Below are positions 33,056-45,511 of a stretch of 64,000 bases of DNA, in pieces. The stretch comes from Pisaster brevispinus. Its lineage: Eukaryota; Echinodermata; Asteroidea; Forcipulatida; Asteriidae. A program made the translations under genes and the position numbers. Numbering within the stretch: position 1 is the stretch's first letter; every line of letters starts with the position of its first letter. The notes beneath the pieces were generated by a model. It was not told the origin of the DNA. It saw only the letters and a program-made list of their open reading frames with translations, and did not search any database. The DNA lies in contig JAMKCF010000001.1 of NCBI GenBank assembly GCA_023634235.1, forward strand, positions 9,612,758 to 9,676,757, in the 5' to 3' direction.

Positions 33056-34735
33056 TATCACACAGAAAATCTTATTGCGTACTTATTTCTCAGAAATATG
33101 AAATTGATTCTGCATTTTATCAATTCTTGTGTTTTGTTCAGTTAGTGTGCAACAGTATAACAAAGATTGTGCACGTAACCATTTAGCTTATTGAAATAAG
33201 GCAAACATAGCATTCTGAATTAATGTTTCTTTGTAGCAATTTTGTAGGTGCATGCCTTACAAATATCCACTTCAATATCTCACAAGAATTAAAAAAGGTG
33301 TTATAACAAAGAACTTTGAATGTTTTTTTAGTTGCAACAGTCCTTATTCGCATGTTTTCAATGTACCCTTTTTGTTTGTACACAACTTTAATGAAATCAC
33401 AAGTATGCCTAAACAGCAACTTGGCGTTTACTTTTTGCGTTCCTTTCTGGAGGAAGGTTCTCCCTCTTGTTGGCCCTCAGTATGCCTTTTGTCAGCATGC
33501 TTGCTCTTCTTCTTCTTTGTTGCAATACTTGCTGGAACAACCACACCTTCAGTGCCCTCTGGTCTTCCCACAGGCTCCACCGCTTCACCAAACCTTGACA
33601 CAAATTCTTCCACAGCCTCTGTTTTTTTAGGCCGAGTTACCTTGGCTGATAGATATCCAGGATTTGCCTTCAGCTCAGGGTAGTCTACTCTGGTATCTGC
33701 CCCAGCTTCGCAGAGTAACAACCTTTTCCATAATCCTCTTGTTGAAATCTATAATGCAATTAAAATCAAATATAAGGACACAACCCACAATGTGCGCATA
33801 AACCTTCAAGGGGATTTGCCTAATCAATTGGTAAACTTTGATGAATGCAAAATATTGCTAGACACCCTTCAAAGGGGCAGATCCAGGGGAATGTGAAAGG
33901 TGAAAAAGTAGGCGCAAATGGTGAAACAAGGGAAATTTTCTACAAAAAAATAAGGGGGTGCCCCCCCCCCCCCCAAAAAAAATTGTTCATTCGACATAAA
34001 CTATAAAAAAGGAGACTTGAACTCCAACTTTATCTTACATAAATTTACTCTTTGAATTGTACTGTGCCCCAAATAAATTGTAAAAATTTATTTGTTCAGT
34101 TGAAGTTCAAATTTTAAATTGGAACTTTATTTGCAAAAAAAATATTTAGGAGGACAAAAACACCTCTTGCGCCTGTATATGTACTTGCACAACCATGCAC
34201 TTACTGTGAGTGGCCTTTATCAGCACCTTCCTGACAGTATATCCTCCTGTGGTCTGCTTGGCTCTTGGATAGCAGATCCTGAATGCCGGATTGCCCTCCC
34301 TGTCCATGGCCTGTGCCCTGTTGGTGTTCTCGTTGAAATGCAGCGCAGCAAAGTAGATTCTGAAATAAACAAGGATGTACTTGTATGATAACATGCATGG
34401 TGTGGCAGTATGTACAGCACTGGACAAAGCATCTACCAGACCAATCAAAACCTTGGACGCACCTTTAAATAAAGGCTGGTTGATGAACAAAACATTAAAT
34501 GTACTGTACATCTTTTTGAACACCTTAATCATCCAACCTGGAAATTTCCCCCAATTATGATCTACTTTTTGGAAAAGTGCAAAATCAAGGGCAGATTCCG
34601 GGAATTTGTTAGGGGGGTCAGGCCCACAGATTTTTTTTAAAATGCAGCAATATGCTTTCTAGTCAATTCCCCATCCATAAAGCTTTATAGGCATACAGAT
34701 AACCCCTACACAAAACCCCGGAAGATCTGCACCGC

Positions 34736-34846
34736 AACCACCCCCCCCCTCCTCCCCCCGCAACCACCCCCCCTCCTCCCCCCGCAACCACCCCCCTCCT
34801 CCCCCCCGCAACCACCCCCCCTCCTCCCCCCCGCAACCACCCCCTA
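34736..34846. repeat. C-rich minisatellite, G-quadruplex-prone on the minus strand
   Basis: Five units of about 25 bases made of CCGCAACCACC followed by C runs and CTCC. Lies in the intron between exons 9 and 10 of the Kolobok-like pseudogene; the transcribed strand would carry G runs of 5-9. Confidence 0.9.
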
Positions 34847-35768
34847 AAATAAATTGTTAAATCTAGTGTGAGTGTTGAGACCAGATTACTGTGCGTTTTA
34901 AAACGTATCAATCAAATGGATGACTTTTTCCATTATTAATTTACTCACCTGCATAACATGATTTCATATGAAAATGAAAACATCTTTGGCGCATACTGGC
35001 TAATAACAGTGGAATCCTTCCACCGAGGATGTCTGCATTGATGGCGACAACATTTTGACATCCTTTCTTGTCCACGTGCTGTCCAGAATGGCTGCAACTT
35101 TCTTGGCAGGAGCCGACCCTGAAAACAGTTAAACAAAAGGTGTACAAACTTTTTAGTGACAAATAAAGTGTCTGCTGGTACATGTATGAAAAGTGTTCAA
35201 ATTCAATGACTTTATGCTTGTGCCAAAAAAACATTATGTTGTCAAGTGACTGTACCTGGAGTTAGCCATGCTCTCTCTCTGCAAGCTCTCCGTGGCAACA
35301 TTGTGGGAAGAGTAGACTGTCGTGATGATGAATATCGAGGATATGGTTGACAACACTTGAAAATTTTGCCAACATCAAGTCGCCGTCACCATCGGGAGTA
35401 GACGCTGCCACCCAATACAAATTGTTGATTATTCCCTGTATCCAACTCCTGATGTCTTCACAACCTGAAGTGTTGGACGCAGCTGTCAGCTTCTTCTTGA
35501 GACCTGGGGGTGTTTCATAAAGCTTAACAATTAATCTTATCTCCAAATAATCAATCTTATCTTCAAAAAATCAATCTTAAACTCCTCAATTTTACAATTA
35601 ATCTTATCTCTGTTTCATAAAGTACTCACCAATCGATCTTAGCCCCACACTTGATCAAAATCAATCTTAGAATCAAAACAATTAATCTTAAGTCTCAATT
35701 GACAATTTGGCGGGAAACTTAACAGCACTCAAATTCAACGCATTTGTTGCAATTTATCTCGACAAATT

Positions 35769-35960
35769 ATGACGTTTCTACTTCTTGTAAGGGAAAATCA
35801 GCGTGCTTTGCGCAGGGAGAGGGTTTTCAAAGATAGGAAGAACCCAGTAGATGAATTTCATGATGTGCAGATGTTATAATATCGTTTTACGCGGTTTGGG
35901 TGCATGCACATCATTGATTTGTTAGAGAGCAGGCTTGCGAGAACGAATTTTTGCAAAGGG
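35769..35960 (+). pseudogene. Harbinger transposase N-terminal fragment
   Basis: From ATG at 35769: TFLLLVRENQRALRRERVFK, then DRKNPVDEFHDVQML followed by TAA and, in the same frame, YRFTRFGCMHIIDLLESRLA. The RRERVFRDR-NP-[LV]-D pattern and the following RF-R-L helix match the start of HARBI1-like proteins, where this part precedes the DDE nuclease. No nuclease core is present, so the element is not autonomous. Confidence 0.65.
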
Positions 35961-36179
35961 GTGCTGATTTGTTCAAGGACAATTGGCGTGAGCAGAGTGC
36001 AAAGCCATTGTGGCATGTGGTCCGGGCCCGCTTAAATGCTCTGTCGTACCAGCACAGACACGATTTGGCACATAAGTTTCTCTTTTTTGAGGGGGGGGGG
36101 GGGGCAGGATTATTATTAGTGTAATTTGCAAAATGATTACCCCAAAATGACTTGTTTTCACGAGGTGAATGAAAAGATA

Positions 36180-37640
36180 TTTAGTTTTCAAGACTCTTGC
36201 AGTAAATTACTGGAATCCGCTTCAAATTGAAAGATATTTCCAAGGCTAGTTGTTTACGTACATTTATCGTCCTTTTTCGTATAATATTGTCATTAATAGG
36301 ATTTGAAACTTTGCATGGTGGAAGTATAACTAAGTGAGGTTTGCGGTAACACCATGTGAAAATCTCGTCTGAGTAGTATAGGTTCTGAAAAGATCTGAAA
36401 AGAACCGGTGGTTAACGACTCAACATTTTGATCAGCATGCTCTGATCGTCTTTAAACGTTTCAATCAGTATGCTCTGATCGTCTTCAGGAGAAGATGATC
36501 AGAGCACCACCGGTTCTTTTCAAAACCTACACTACTCAGAAGAGATTTTTACATGGTGTTACCGCAAACCTCTCTTAATGTTGTCATTGAATAACAGAAT
36601 ATGTGAGGTTTAGAAGTGATAAGTCCTAAGGGAACAATAAGCGCATCTCGTTAACGGCTACCAGCAATTTTTTGTTGATTATTTTTTTTAAGGATGAACA
36701 CAAAAGTTTTTGAAGGCTTATCCCTGGCATCAAATGCTCAATCAATGCTGATTAATTGCTTAGTCATACATTTTTGACATTACCATGAAGATGAACGAAA
36801 ATTACATTAAAGCTAAATAATTTCAACCGTATTAACATTTAACCAGTCGGAAGGAAATTAATAATGATCTATATGATTGCCATTGACTTGACCAGCGCGT
36901 ACCAATGACTATGTTTTATTTTGATATGGCGTTTTTTTACAAGCATAAGCTGGTGAGAGTTTCCCACCGCTTTTTACAGTGTATCGCTTTGGGCTAAAAG
37001 GTAGCCACTGGACCGCCCAGCCGCCCAAAGCGATAGGATTTTGAACAGGGTTTCTTCATTTTTATTAGTTTCCTGATTTTATTTAAATTTTACTTATTAT
37101 AAATCGTTAGTTTAAAATGTAGCCATTCCACCAAAGTGTTTTTGGTGTGGAAACAAGTGATGTAACAAAAATTTAAATCATCTAAAATTGCACCTACTTT
37201 AATCTCCCATTAGCTGATGACTCAAAGGTGCCCGGAAGCTCAATGGTGACCTTATTGTCGCCAGACTTGCACGGTCTTTTGAACATGACCACAGGGTACC
37301 CAGTCAACCTATTGCTCACTCCGTTATGGTCCAAAGACCTTTGTGGTCTGGATATTTTTGACCCTATTCCTACCGCTCGAGTTTGCTGAAAAGATGTTTA
37401 GTTTTCGAGACTCGTGCAGTAGAATAGAGTTGAGGTTCAAGATGAAAAATATTTCCAAGGCTAGTTGTTTACGTACAATTATCGTCCCTTTCGTTAAAAT
37501 TGGCATTGAATAACATAATATGTCAGATTCAGAAGTGATAAGTCCCAAGGGAACAATAAGTGCCTCTCATTAACAGCTTCCTGGTAATTGTTATGTCGAC
37601 TTTTATTACAAGCATGAACAAAATATTTGTAAAGGCTTTG
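36180..37640. repeat. Internal direct duplication within the Harbinger-type element
   Basis: Shared blocks in the same order: TTCCAAGGCTAGTTGTTTAC, GTCATTGAATAACA, AGAAGTGATAAGTCC and GGGAACAATAAG. The first copy is split by the foldback. Inverted blocks (ATTAAAGCTAAATAA at about 36808, its inverse at about 37712) also occur. Confidence 0.7.
36336..36572. mobile_element. Foldback made of two inverted Penelope-like ends
   Basis: Left arm GAGGTTTGCGGTAACACCAT and right arm its inverse (to 36572), each followed by ATCTC-TCTGAGTAGT and AAGAACCGGTGGT blocks. The centre has GATCAG-AGCAT-CTGATC hairpins similar to those in Penelope terminal repeats. It sits in the first of two direct copies of a host sequence (36180-36335 plus 36573-36700, versus 37385-37640). 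Confidence 0.7.
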
Positions 37641-39599
37641 ATAGATCATTACTAATTTCCCCCTTCACAGTTGACTTGTAAATGTTAATACTTTATAGCG
37701 ATGAATTTATTTAGCTTTAATGTTAACTTATTTCGTCATCATGACAATGTTAAAAACTATCAGTGAGCAATTGATGCCGGGTAAAAGTGTTCGAAAACTA
37801 TTGTGTTATTGGTTGGTTTAATTCAGAGGTTGGTTTATTTCTGAAATATTCGCTGTCACTTGCCGATTCATGCTGCGAAAACGGCAGTGTATAAGTCAGC
37901 AAAAACACATAGGGGCCCAAATTTGTTTAATGAAAGTAATCTTAGTCTATACTGTATACATTAAACTAAATTATAGCAACTTATTACCTTTGTAATATAA
38001 CAACAAATCATAAAAAATTGAACGTTTGAATGCATTTTCTACTTACCACTGTTTCACCACTCACTCACACTGAAAACAAGATGGCCGGCCGACTTGAAAA
38101 AAGTTTTGACAGCCAAAAACTTGCTCTAGGTCAAAGGACGCACTTCAGGCTCTGTCACTAATATTAAAGGCTTAAGATACAATTGATATTAATATTTTCT
38201 TACGCTTGATCGATCTTACACTAAGATTGATTTTATGAAACAGATTTTTACAATTAATTGTAGACTAAGATTGATTCAGATAAAATATAAGATTAACTGT
38301 TTCATGTTCTTTATGAAACACCCCCCTGGTCATATAATTGGTCAAATAAAAGATAATACTTTGTGATTTTTTACATTTGAGATGTGTTGCCAGGAAACCT
38401 GGGGTGGAAGATGTAGTTAGACCAAAAAAAAGCCCCCCAAAAAACACCACTTTAGCCAAAGATTCACCTTTGGCAACATGCCATATGTCGTAGTAGTGAC
38501 GAATCCCACGAGGCTGCAGCTTTTCCTTGATGTATTTTGTAATCTCCCTATGGCGATCCGTCACAAGTGCCGATTTTGACCTCCTCGTCCAACCACTTTA
38601 TCGCTCGAACGAGACCCTCCCCCATAAGGTTTGACTTATACTCAGTCTCACTTTTCTGCATAAAAAACATAACATAATTTAAACATTAAATAGTGAAAAA
38701 ACCACGCCCATTTTTCCACATGTAAATAACTGTCCTTAATTTTGGTTAACAACCAAAATCAGCTGTTGCGTTGTTTTAGATTTTCAGATATCATTTTCTC
38801 AAATACGGCAGCAGTTGAGAGGGAAATATTTCACAGAAAAATTTGTTATAGTATGAACTTTATACACGTCACTAAACCACAAGGGAAAAAGTAAGCTTTC
38901 AGACTGAAACTTAACAATGATGTTTTTGATCCTTGCAAATCCTGTATATTACCTTCCACATTCCTTTTTTAACTTTTGGGGTAAAGATTGGTTACATGCG
39001 AAGAGTATTACTTGAGTAACAATGAACAAGGGAGGGTAAACAACGAGCAATAACCTTTCAAACAGCATTCGAAGATATTTGTAAATTCAAAGTGTTTACA
39101 CGTGTATCAGCAGAAGTTTGTTGCCGATGTTTGTATCAATGACAATAATTGAAGGATCACCTGAACAAGTTCAATGTGTAAGATTTTGCCCTGGTTTAAC
39201 TCAAAGACACTGTAGCATCTAAACTTTGCTGAGTGACCCATGGAGTCAGCACGCACATCTGTGGCCAGAGAGGAATCTGAACAAGTAGTTTCCATGTCGG
39301 ATAATAAAGTAGCCTGCTCCTCATGCCAAACATACACTATGGCAGGCTGTAGATATCTGAGTAAAAATGAACAATAGGACAGAGCTATGAATACTAATAG
39401 CCACATCTTTTGGGAGAACAACCAAGACATCTCATCATTTGCTGAATAGAGGAGGCATAGCGTGAGGAGACGTACGTTGTTTTGTTCCCTTGAAGATAAA
39501 CAATTTACGGTGGAAATGTCTTTACCAGTAAAATAATGCTCCCGAGAAGAGGTGGTGGATTTATCAATGTTTAACTAATGTAGCATGATTTATAGTAAT

Positions 39600-42500
39600 A
39601 ATAAATATTAAAATTTATATTGCGCCCCTTACATACAAAATGATCAAAGGCGCATAACAAATGTTAAAATGCACAGAATGGAAGAAAAAGACAAAGAATA
39701 AGGACTGGTCACCAGGCCAGTGCCCAAACCACAGTATGGGGATACGTCTGTCCCGCCAACAGAGAACTAAAAGTTACTTGTTACAATTACATATAGGCCT
39801 ATCCCTGCTGGCATCGGTAATGTTTTGATCTTTTCAGGAGACAGACGCGTCTAACCCTACCTATGTAAAAAATCTAAACTAACTGGCAAGGCGACCATAG
39901 AAGAAAGACAAACAAAAGACACAAAAGAACAAGACCAAAAAACACACCAAAAAGCAGCTTTAAAAAAATGGGTTTTTATATTACATTTAAAAGAGGTAAG
40001 TTTCCATTCGCTACGTTTATGCAACGGTAGCGCATTCCAAAGCTTAGGGGCTGCCACAGAAAAAGCCCTACCAGTGGGATAATCTAAGAGTAGACCATTA
40101 TTCCCAGACCTAAGTTGATACGTAGGTACTTTCCGGATGGAAACAAGATCCTGTAAGTACTTTGGAGAAAGGCCATGAAGAGCTTTAAATGTCAACAAAA
40201 GGATTTTAAAATTAATCCTGTACGTAACAGGCAGCCAATGTAATTGACGAAGTACAGGTGTGATGTGCTCAAACGGTGTGTATTAGTAACAATTCTGGCT
40301 GCGGCATTTTGAACCCTTTGTAATTTAGCTATTTGTGACTTTGGCAGACCATACAAAAGGCTATTACAATAATCAAGGCGACTGGTCACAAATGCATGAA
40401 CTAGTTTTAAAAGAGAGTCTTGTGTTAGGAATCGACTAATGCGTCTGATATTGTGAATATGGAAGAAAGCTGCTGAGCAAGCCTTGTTGATGTGGGTGTT
40501 CATTGTAAGTTCAGAATCAAACCATGACCCCAAATTACGAACACATGTTGTAGGAAGAACTTTAGCATCACCAATCATGATGTTGGAAATTTTAACTTTC
40601 TTCAACTGCTGCTTTGATCCGATGATCAAACATTCACTCTTAGCATCATTAATCAGAAGCCGGTCGTGCAACATCCATTGCCTGATGTCCCTGATGCAAT
40701 TTTCCATTACAGTTACAGCAGCTTGACAAGATATATCGTAAGATAGATATAGCTGAGTGTCATCAGCATAACAATGAACATCAGGCAGATGATGCTCAAT
40801 GATGTCAAACAATTCAGAGGCATAGACAATGAATAAAAATGGTCCTAAGCAGGATCCCTCAGAAACACCACAGTTGATATTGAATTTGTCTGATACGGTA
40901 CCTTAAATAGATACGCGTTGACTTCTATCTGACAAATAAGACGAAAACCAGTCAAGGGCCTTGCCAGTCATTCCAAATTTAGACTGCAGACGTTAAAATA
41001 AAATGACGTGATCAACAGTATCGAACGCTGCACTCAGGTCTAAAAGGACAAGCAGAATAACATGCTGGGAATTCATCCTCATCAATAAATCATTTTTAAC
41101 CTTTATAAGAGCCGTCTCTGTGCTATGATGCTTCCGGTAAGATTGGAAAATCGGGAACATGGAATGTTTTGACATGTGACAATAAAGTTGGTCACAAACA
41201 GCCCTCTCAGTTAATTTAGAAATAAATTGTTACTGATTGGTCGGTAGTTTTCTAATTTCATATCGAGATTGTCTTTTTTAATGAAAGGCATATTAAAGCT
41301 TCTTTCCAGTCGTCAGGAAATGTGCCAGATACTAAAGATGAGTTTATAATTTTAGTAAGTACAGGAAGCAAAACATCAAGGCCACAAGGTTAGTAGGCAT
41401 GGGATCCAGAGCGCATGATCCCTTAGAAGAATTGACAACAAGCTGTTTTACCTGTGACTCGGTCAATGGTATGAAACTATCAAACAAGATGCCACTGGAC
41501 AATGTTTCAGATGTAAAAGAGAATGTTCTGTCAACAGAGGTTGAAACTTCCAAGTCATCAAGTTTAGCATGAATATTAGATATTTTCTTTACACAAAAGC
41601 TACCCATATCATAAGCAAGAGTCAGTTTATCTTTAAAAGGTGGAAAGAGGACGTCATCACTGTGCCCAAGCAGCTTTTTAGATGCTCTAAATAATATCCT
41701 CTGGTCGGAACTATTACTTTCGATAAAAGCTTTGTAAAAGTTGCAGCGAGCTTTGTTGAGAAGAAAGGTTACCTTATTTCTTATAAGCTTATAATCTGAA
41801 AGATCAGAGGCCATGTTAGTTCGCCGCCACTTCTTTTTTGCACGTCTCCTCATCCTGAAGGCAGAGTTGATTTCTTTATTAAACCAAGGTAGACGGGGCC
41901 TAGCGGTGACCATCTTGGACATTAATGGGGCATGTGTATTGAAGGTGCCAGCTAGTGTAGTGTACGCTTTCGTAAGCTCCTCAAGACCTTGAGGAGTGTC
42001 CCTGCACAGCCTAGAAGAGACTAAGTCACTCTTCAAGCAGTTATGTTAATGGATTTAATATCCCTATAAGCAATTTGTTTAGGAAAAGAAGATTTGTTTT
42101 GTTTCAAGTTGCAAATAACAGAAAAATGATCAGAGAAAAGATGGTGAGGTGTCGGAGGGCTGTTAAGAACCGTCTCGGAGTTCCGGGTAATTACAAGATC
42201 TAGTGTGTGACCCATATCATGTGTAGGCTTGTTAACATGTTGCTGGAGACCCATGAATTCAAGAAGTGCTAAAAAACGTTTAGTGTTTGGATCCTCAGAT
42301 ATGTCAACATGGATATTAAAATCACCAGTTATTAAAACTGGTTCAGAAGATAAAATAATGGATTCTAAATAATCGGCAAAACCAGTGATAAACTGACTAA
42401 CTGTACAAGGGTGGCTGGCTGAGTATGGTGGCCTGTAAATGATTACAATTTGTAATTTAAACGAATTAATCCCCACAGACCATTCTGAAAACTCAAATGA

Positions 42501-43606
42501 ATCTACTTCATCTCCAGCAATTTTCTTGACATGCAAATGATCACGAAACAACAAAGCAGTGCCTCCCCCCAAACGGTTTTCCGGGGATGATCCAACAATC
42601 TAAAACCAGGTGGAGTTGCTTCAACCTTGTGGGCAACATCCATATCAGTAAACCAAGTCTCTGTAAGGGCAAACAAATCAGCCTTGCTATTAATAGCATA
42701 AGAAACAAAATCAGCTGTTTTATTTTTAAGAGATCTGGTATTAAAGCAACAAAGTTTAAATAGATCATCAGAGGAATCAGCAGGATTTACAACAATATGT
42801 TTAAGGATAGGAGTGCGGTTTTCCAAAGCTAACCTGTTATGAACGTAACCAAGCCGGTGACCAATGTGAACAGGAATTTTACACTCGTAGTTACAATGAC
42901 CCGCTCTTCTACCCCTGAACCGAAAAATTCCATTCGCTTTCAGAAAAGAAAACAATTCAGGCTGAATGGAGTGATAACAAGTCTTACGGATGTTAAAAAG
43001 CTGACAACGGGAGTACATTCTAGTTGTATTAGACATGTGAGAAGGCGAATTTTCTGTATGTGGAAAATGCAACTCGTCATTGCTAGTGCATCCAATACGA
43101 GGGCCTGGGTTAACAGAAATATCCATAAATATTGTTATATCCTGTGGAGGGTCATGACCAGGAATAACTAGAGAAGTTTGACCATGTCTGGACCATTTTA
43201 CTATTGGAACTTTTGAGAAATTGAAGCCAGTTCGGCACAGCTGTAATGTTACCCCATGACAGGGTGTGATTGGAACAACAAAATTAGTCAGACACATGAA
43301 CAGATTTGAAGATACAAAATGCTCATTTCTGATAGTCTCAGCATCAGCAAAGAATTGAACCTGTTGCGACTTATGTATAATAAAAACCAGATGTAAAAAC
43401 ACCAACAGACTAGCACGGGCACTAATGGCAACAGCCATGGTGAAAATACACACTACAATATAGTGCACACGACTGGAGATAAAAAACACATCAAAAACAT
43501 CCAAATAACAAGCAATACGTACCGCGGATAAAGCACCAAAATGTATTACAAAGAAGCACAAAAAGCTTACCAAACACGTCAACAACAAATAAAAAGACGA
43601 TGGCAA
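39600..43606 (-). mobile_element. CR1/L2-type LINE, near full length but decayed
   Basis: Single ORF2-like protein broken into frames. From 43606: hydrophobic N-terminus, the 2A-like DISVNPGP (43100-43123), then AP endonuclease start CCFNTRSLKN and LFALTETWFTD; after a shift at a C run (about 42565) LITGDFNIHVD and SDHF; linker to 41344; reverse transcriptase pieces FQSYRKHHSTETALIKV and LDLSAAFDTVDH (41175-40993), GSCLGPFLFIVYASEL and CYADDTQLYL (to 40192), SRLDYCNSLLYGL, and a C-terminus with LWNALPL (40198-39857). The 3' end finishes GCGCAATATAAATTTTAATA near 39600. Several stops and shifts make it inactive. It lies in the intron between exons 5 and 6 of the Kolobok-like gene, same strand. 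Confidence 0.85.
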
Positions 43607-44435
43607 AAACTAAGCAAAGATAAAATGGATAAAATAAGCAAGCACTGGCAGAGAAAAATTTAAAGTGGTAGCTACAGAACAGCGCCCTCTTGTCGTATGA
43701 TCCACACCCGTCTAGTTTTCTTCAGTATATTTTGAAGACAACTAGAGTATGTTAGGCGAATCCACAGCCTAACCCAAGACAGCACATTGCATTTTGCAAA
43801 GACAAAAGTCCACTGCACACATTAACTTGTTATTGATTAAATTTGAACAATGTGAAGAAAAAAGCTTACCTTCGTTGGTGGATGAAAAAGGTCGCATAAG
43901 AGCATGTAGCGATGTTTATAGATGTCAGTGCATTCAAAAATTTCTGAATGCTCACACCTGACATCAGAATAGCCGATGACATCAAGTAGTTACCAGCAGT
44001 CACACTTCCAACCATTGGCTGACTTCTCCAAAGTTTGCGAAAGCCGCAGCTCCTCCTCCGGCATGTCTGCGTGACCTGGACCATCATTCCCCCTAGTGGA
44101 CGCTTTATTTTTCTCTTACTCAGTCCTGAGCATGATGGGCATCTCTTGAAAAGCTGGAGAAGATTGCTCTCGAACACAACGTATTTTTTTTCGTCCAGAA
44201 CACTGACATCCTCAAAGGGTTCTTCATCGGAGCTGTAAAAAACAAGTGGATGCAAAACTTAGTAACCACTTTTGAAAACAAGGTAAAACATTGGTTTTGA
44301 ATTTGCACCAAGAATTCCATTTGTTTAGACACATCAGTTAAAAAATACATTGGGGAATTAAGAAAACTGTAAAAATAGATATTTGCACCCCCAAACAAAG
44401 GATATTAACAATAAATAGGGAGACCTCCAACATAG

Positions 44436-44508
44436 GGCTAGATAGCTCAATTGGTAGAGCACTGGCATGTCAACCAGGAGGGCACGGGTTCAAATCCCGC
44501 TCTAGTCA
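44436..44508 (+). tRNA. tRNA-like sequence, probably a SINE head
   Basis: 73 bases that fold roughly as a cloverleaf: acceptor GGCTAGA/TCTAGTC (one G-T pair), D arm GCTC-AATTGGTA-GAGC, T arm CGGG-TTCAAAT-CCCG. Internal promoter boxes TAGCTCAATTGG and GGTTCAAATCC are good and a T5 terminator follows. The anticodon arm is poor: with stem CTGG/CCAG the loop has 8 bases (around GTC). I take it for a tRNA-derived SINE head or tRNA pseudogene, not a working tRNA. It is on the strand opposite the surrounding gene. Confidence 0.5.
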
Positions 44509-45511
44509 ATTTTTCTTTGTTCGCCCAAAGTGTAATCGCACATTTTGTTTGTTTTATATTTTAAATCTGAAATTTGTGACTCATCATTTCCTGGTAGTGA
44601 GTGCACTCCAAGAACATGTACACACCAAAACATGATTACAAAAGTGAATGAATAATAAACTAACCTCGTGTCTGTGTCGGAGCTTGGAGTACTTGACACA
44701 TGGTAGCTGCTACAACTTGAGTACTGCTCTTCCTCCTCGCTATAAGAATCAGGCTCCTGTACTGTAGCTGGTGCAGGTGCTGGTTCAAGGCTCTCAGTTA
44801 GGAAAGGCTTTAACTTTGGTGCTTTGACGATCTCACACTGAATACTTTTTGAATGTCCGCTGCGACGAAGTGACTGAACACCTGAAAACATTTATGTACT
44901 GTAAATTTAATAGGAAAGACTTAACTGTCTTATAAGCACCTGTGCACGCTCGCGTGTCACTCCCATGTTTAAACACTTTCATACTCTTGACCAATATAAA
45001 TAAATAAACTGTCTTAGGTATTTATGAATGTTAATTTTTATGTACAGTACGGTTCATGAACTTCTTTTAAAAAACACTGTTTTATCACAGAAAACATACC
45101 TTTATGTCGTACAGGAAATCGCTTGGGATTCGTGTATGCTTTGACCGGTGAAAAACTGTCTTTCTAGAAGATATTGGAGGGAAGTATGAGTCTTTGACAA
45201 CATTCAGTTGGATGGTGAGATTCGGGTGCCTTGGCAGCAGACTTGCTGGTTGTGTTTCTGCAGGATCTGTGTCCTAATAAGATACAAAATATCAAAGTTT
45301 GTTAAATGCCGATACAATTTTTTTTTAAATTAAATAAATAAAACATATGGTACAGGAATAATCATGGACATGATGGGAGTGTTCTCTAAAGAAAGTACAT
45401 GTCCCATTACCATATTTCAATGAAAGATTATTTTTTTACAAATGGTATTACAAATTAAAAAAAGCAGTATGCTTACTAAAGTAATAAGACTATCAGGACT
45501 ACGTTACATTT

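Larger units (their letters stand above)
35504..38331. mobile_element. PIF/Harbinger-type element inserted at a splice acceptor
   Basis: Ends are GGGGGTGTTTCATAAAG at the left and its inverse at the right (38310-38326), with CCTGG on both outer sides. Sub-terminal ATCTTA words are numerous at both ends. Inside, 35769-35960 (+) encodes RRERVFKDRKNPVDEFHD, the start of a Harbinger transposase, with an in-frame TAA right after it. The rest of the transposase is not found. It also contains a Penelope-derived foldback and an internal direct duplication. It splits the acceptor of Kolobok-like exon 8. Confidence 0.75.

Noticed and set aside
44436..44508. Functional tRNA-Asp gene
   Set aside because: The anticodon arm does not form a proper five-pair stem with a seven-base loop; a SINE head or pseudogene fits better.
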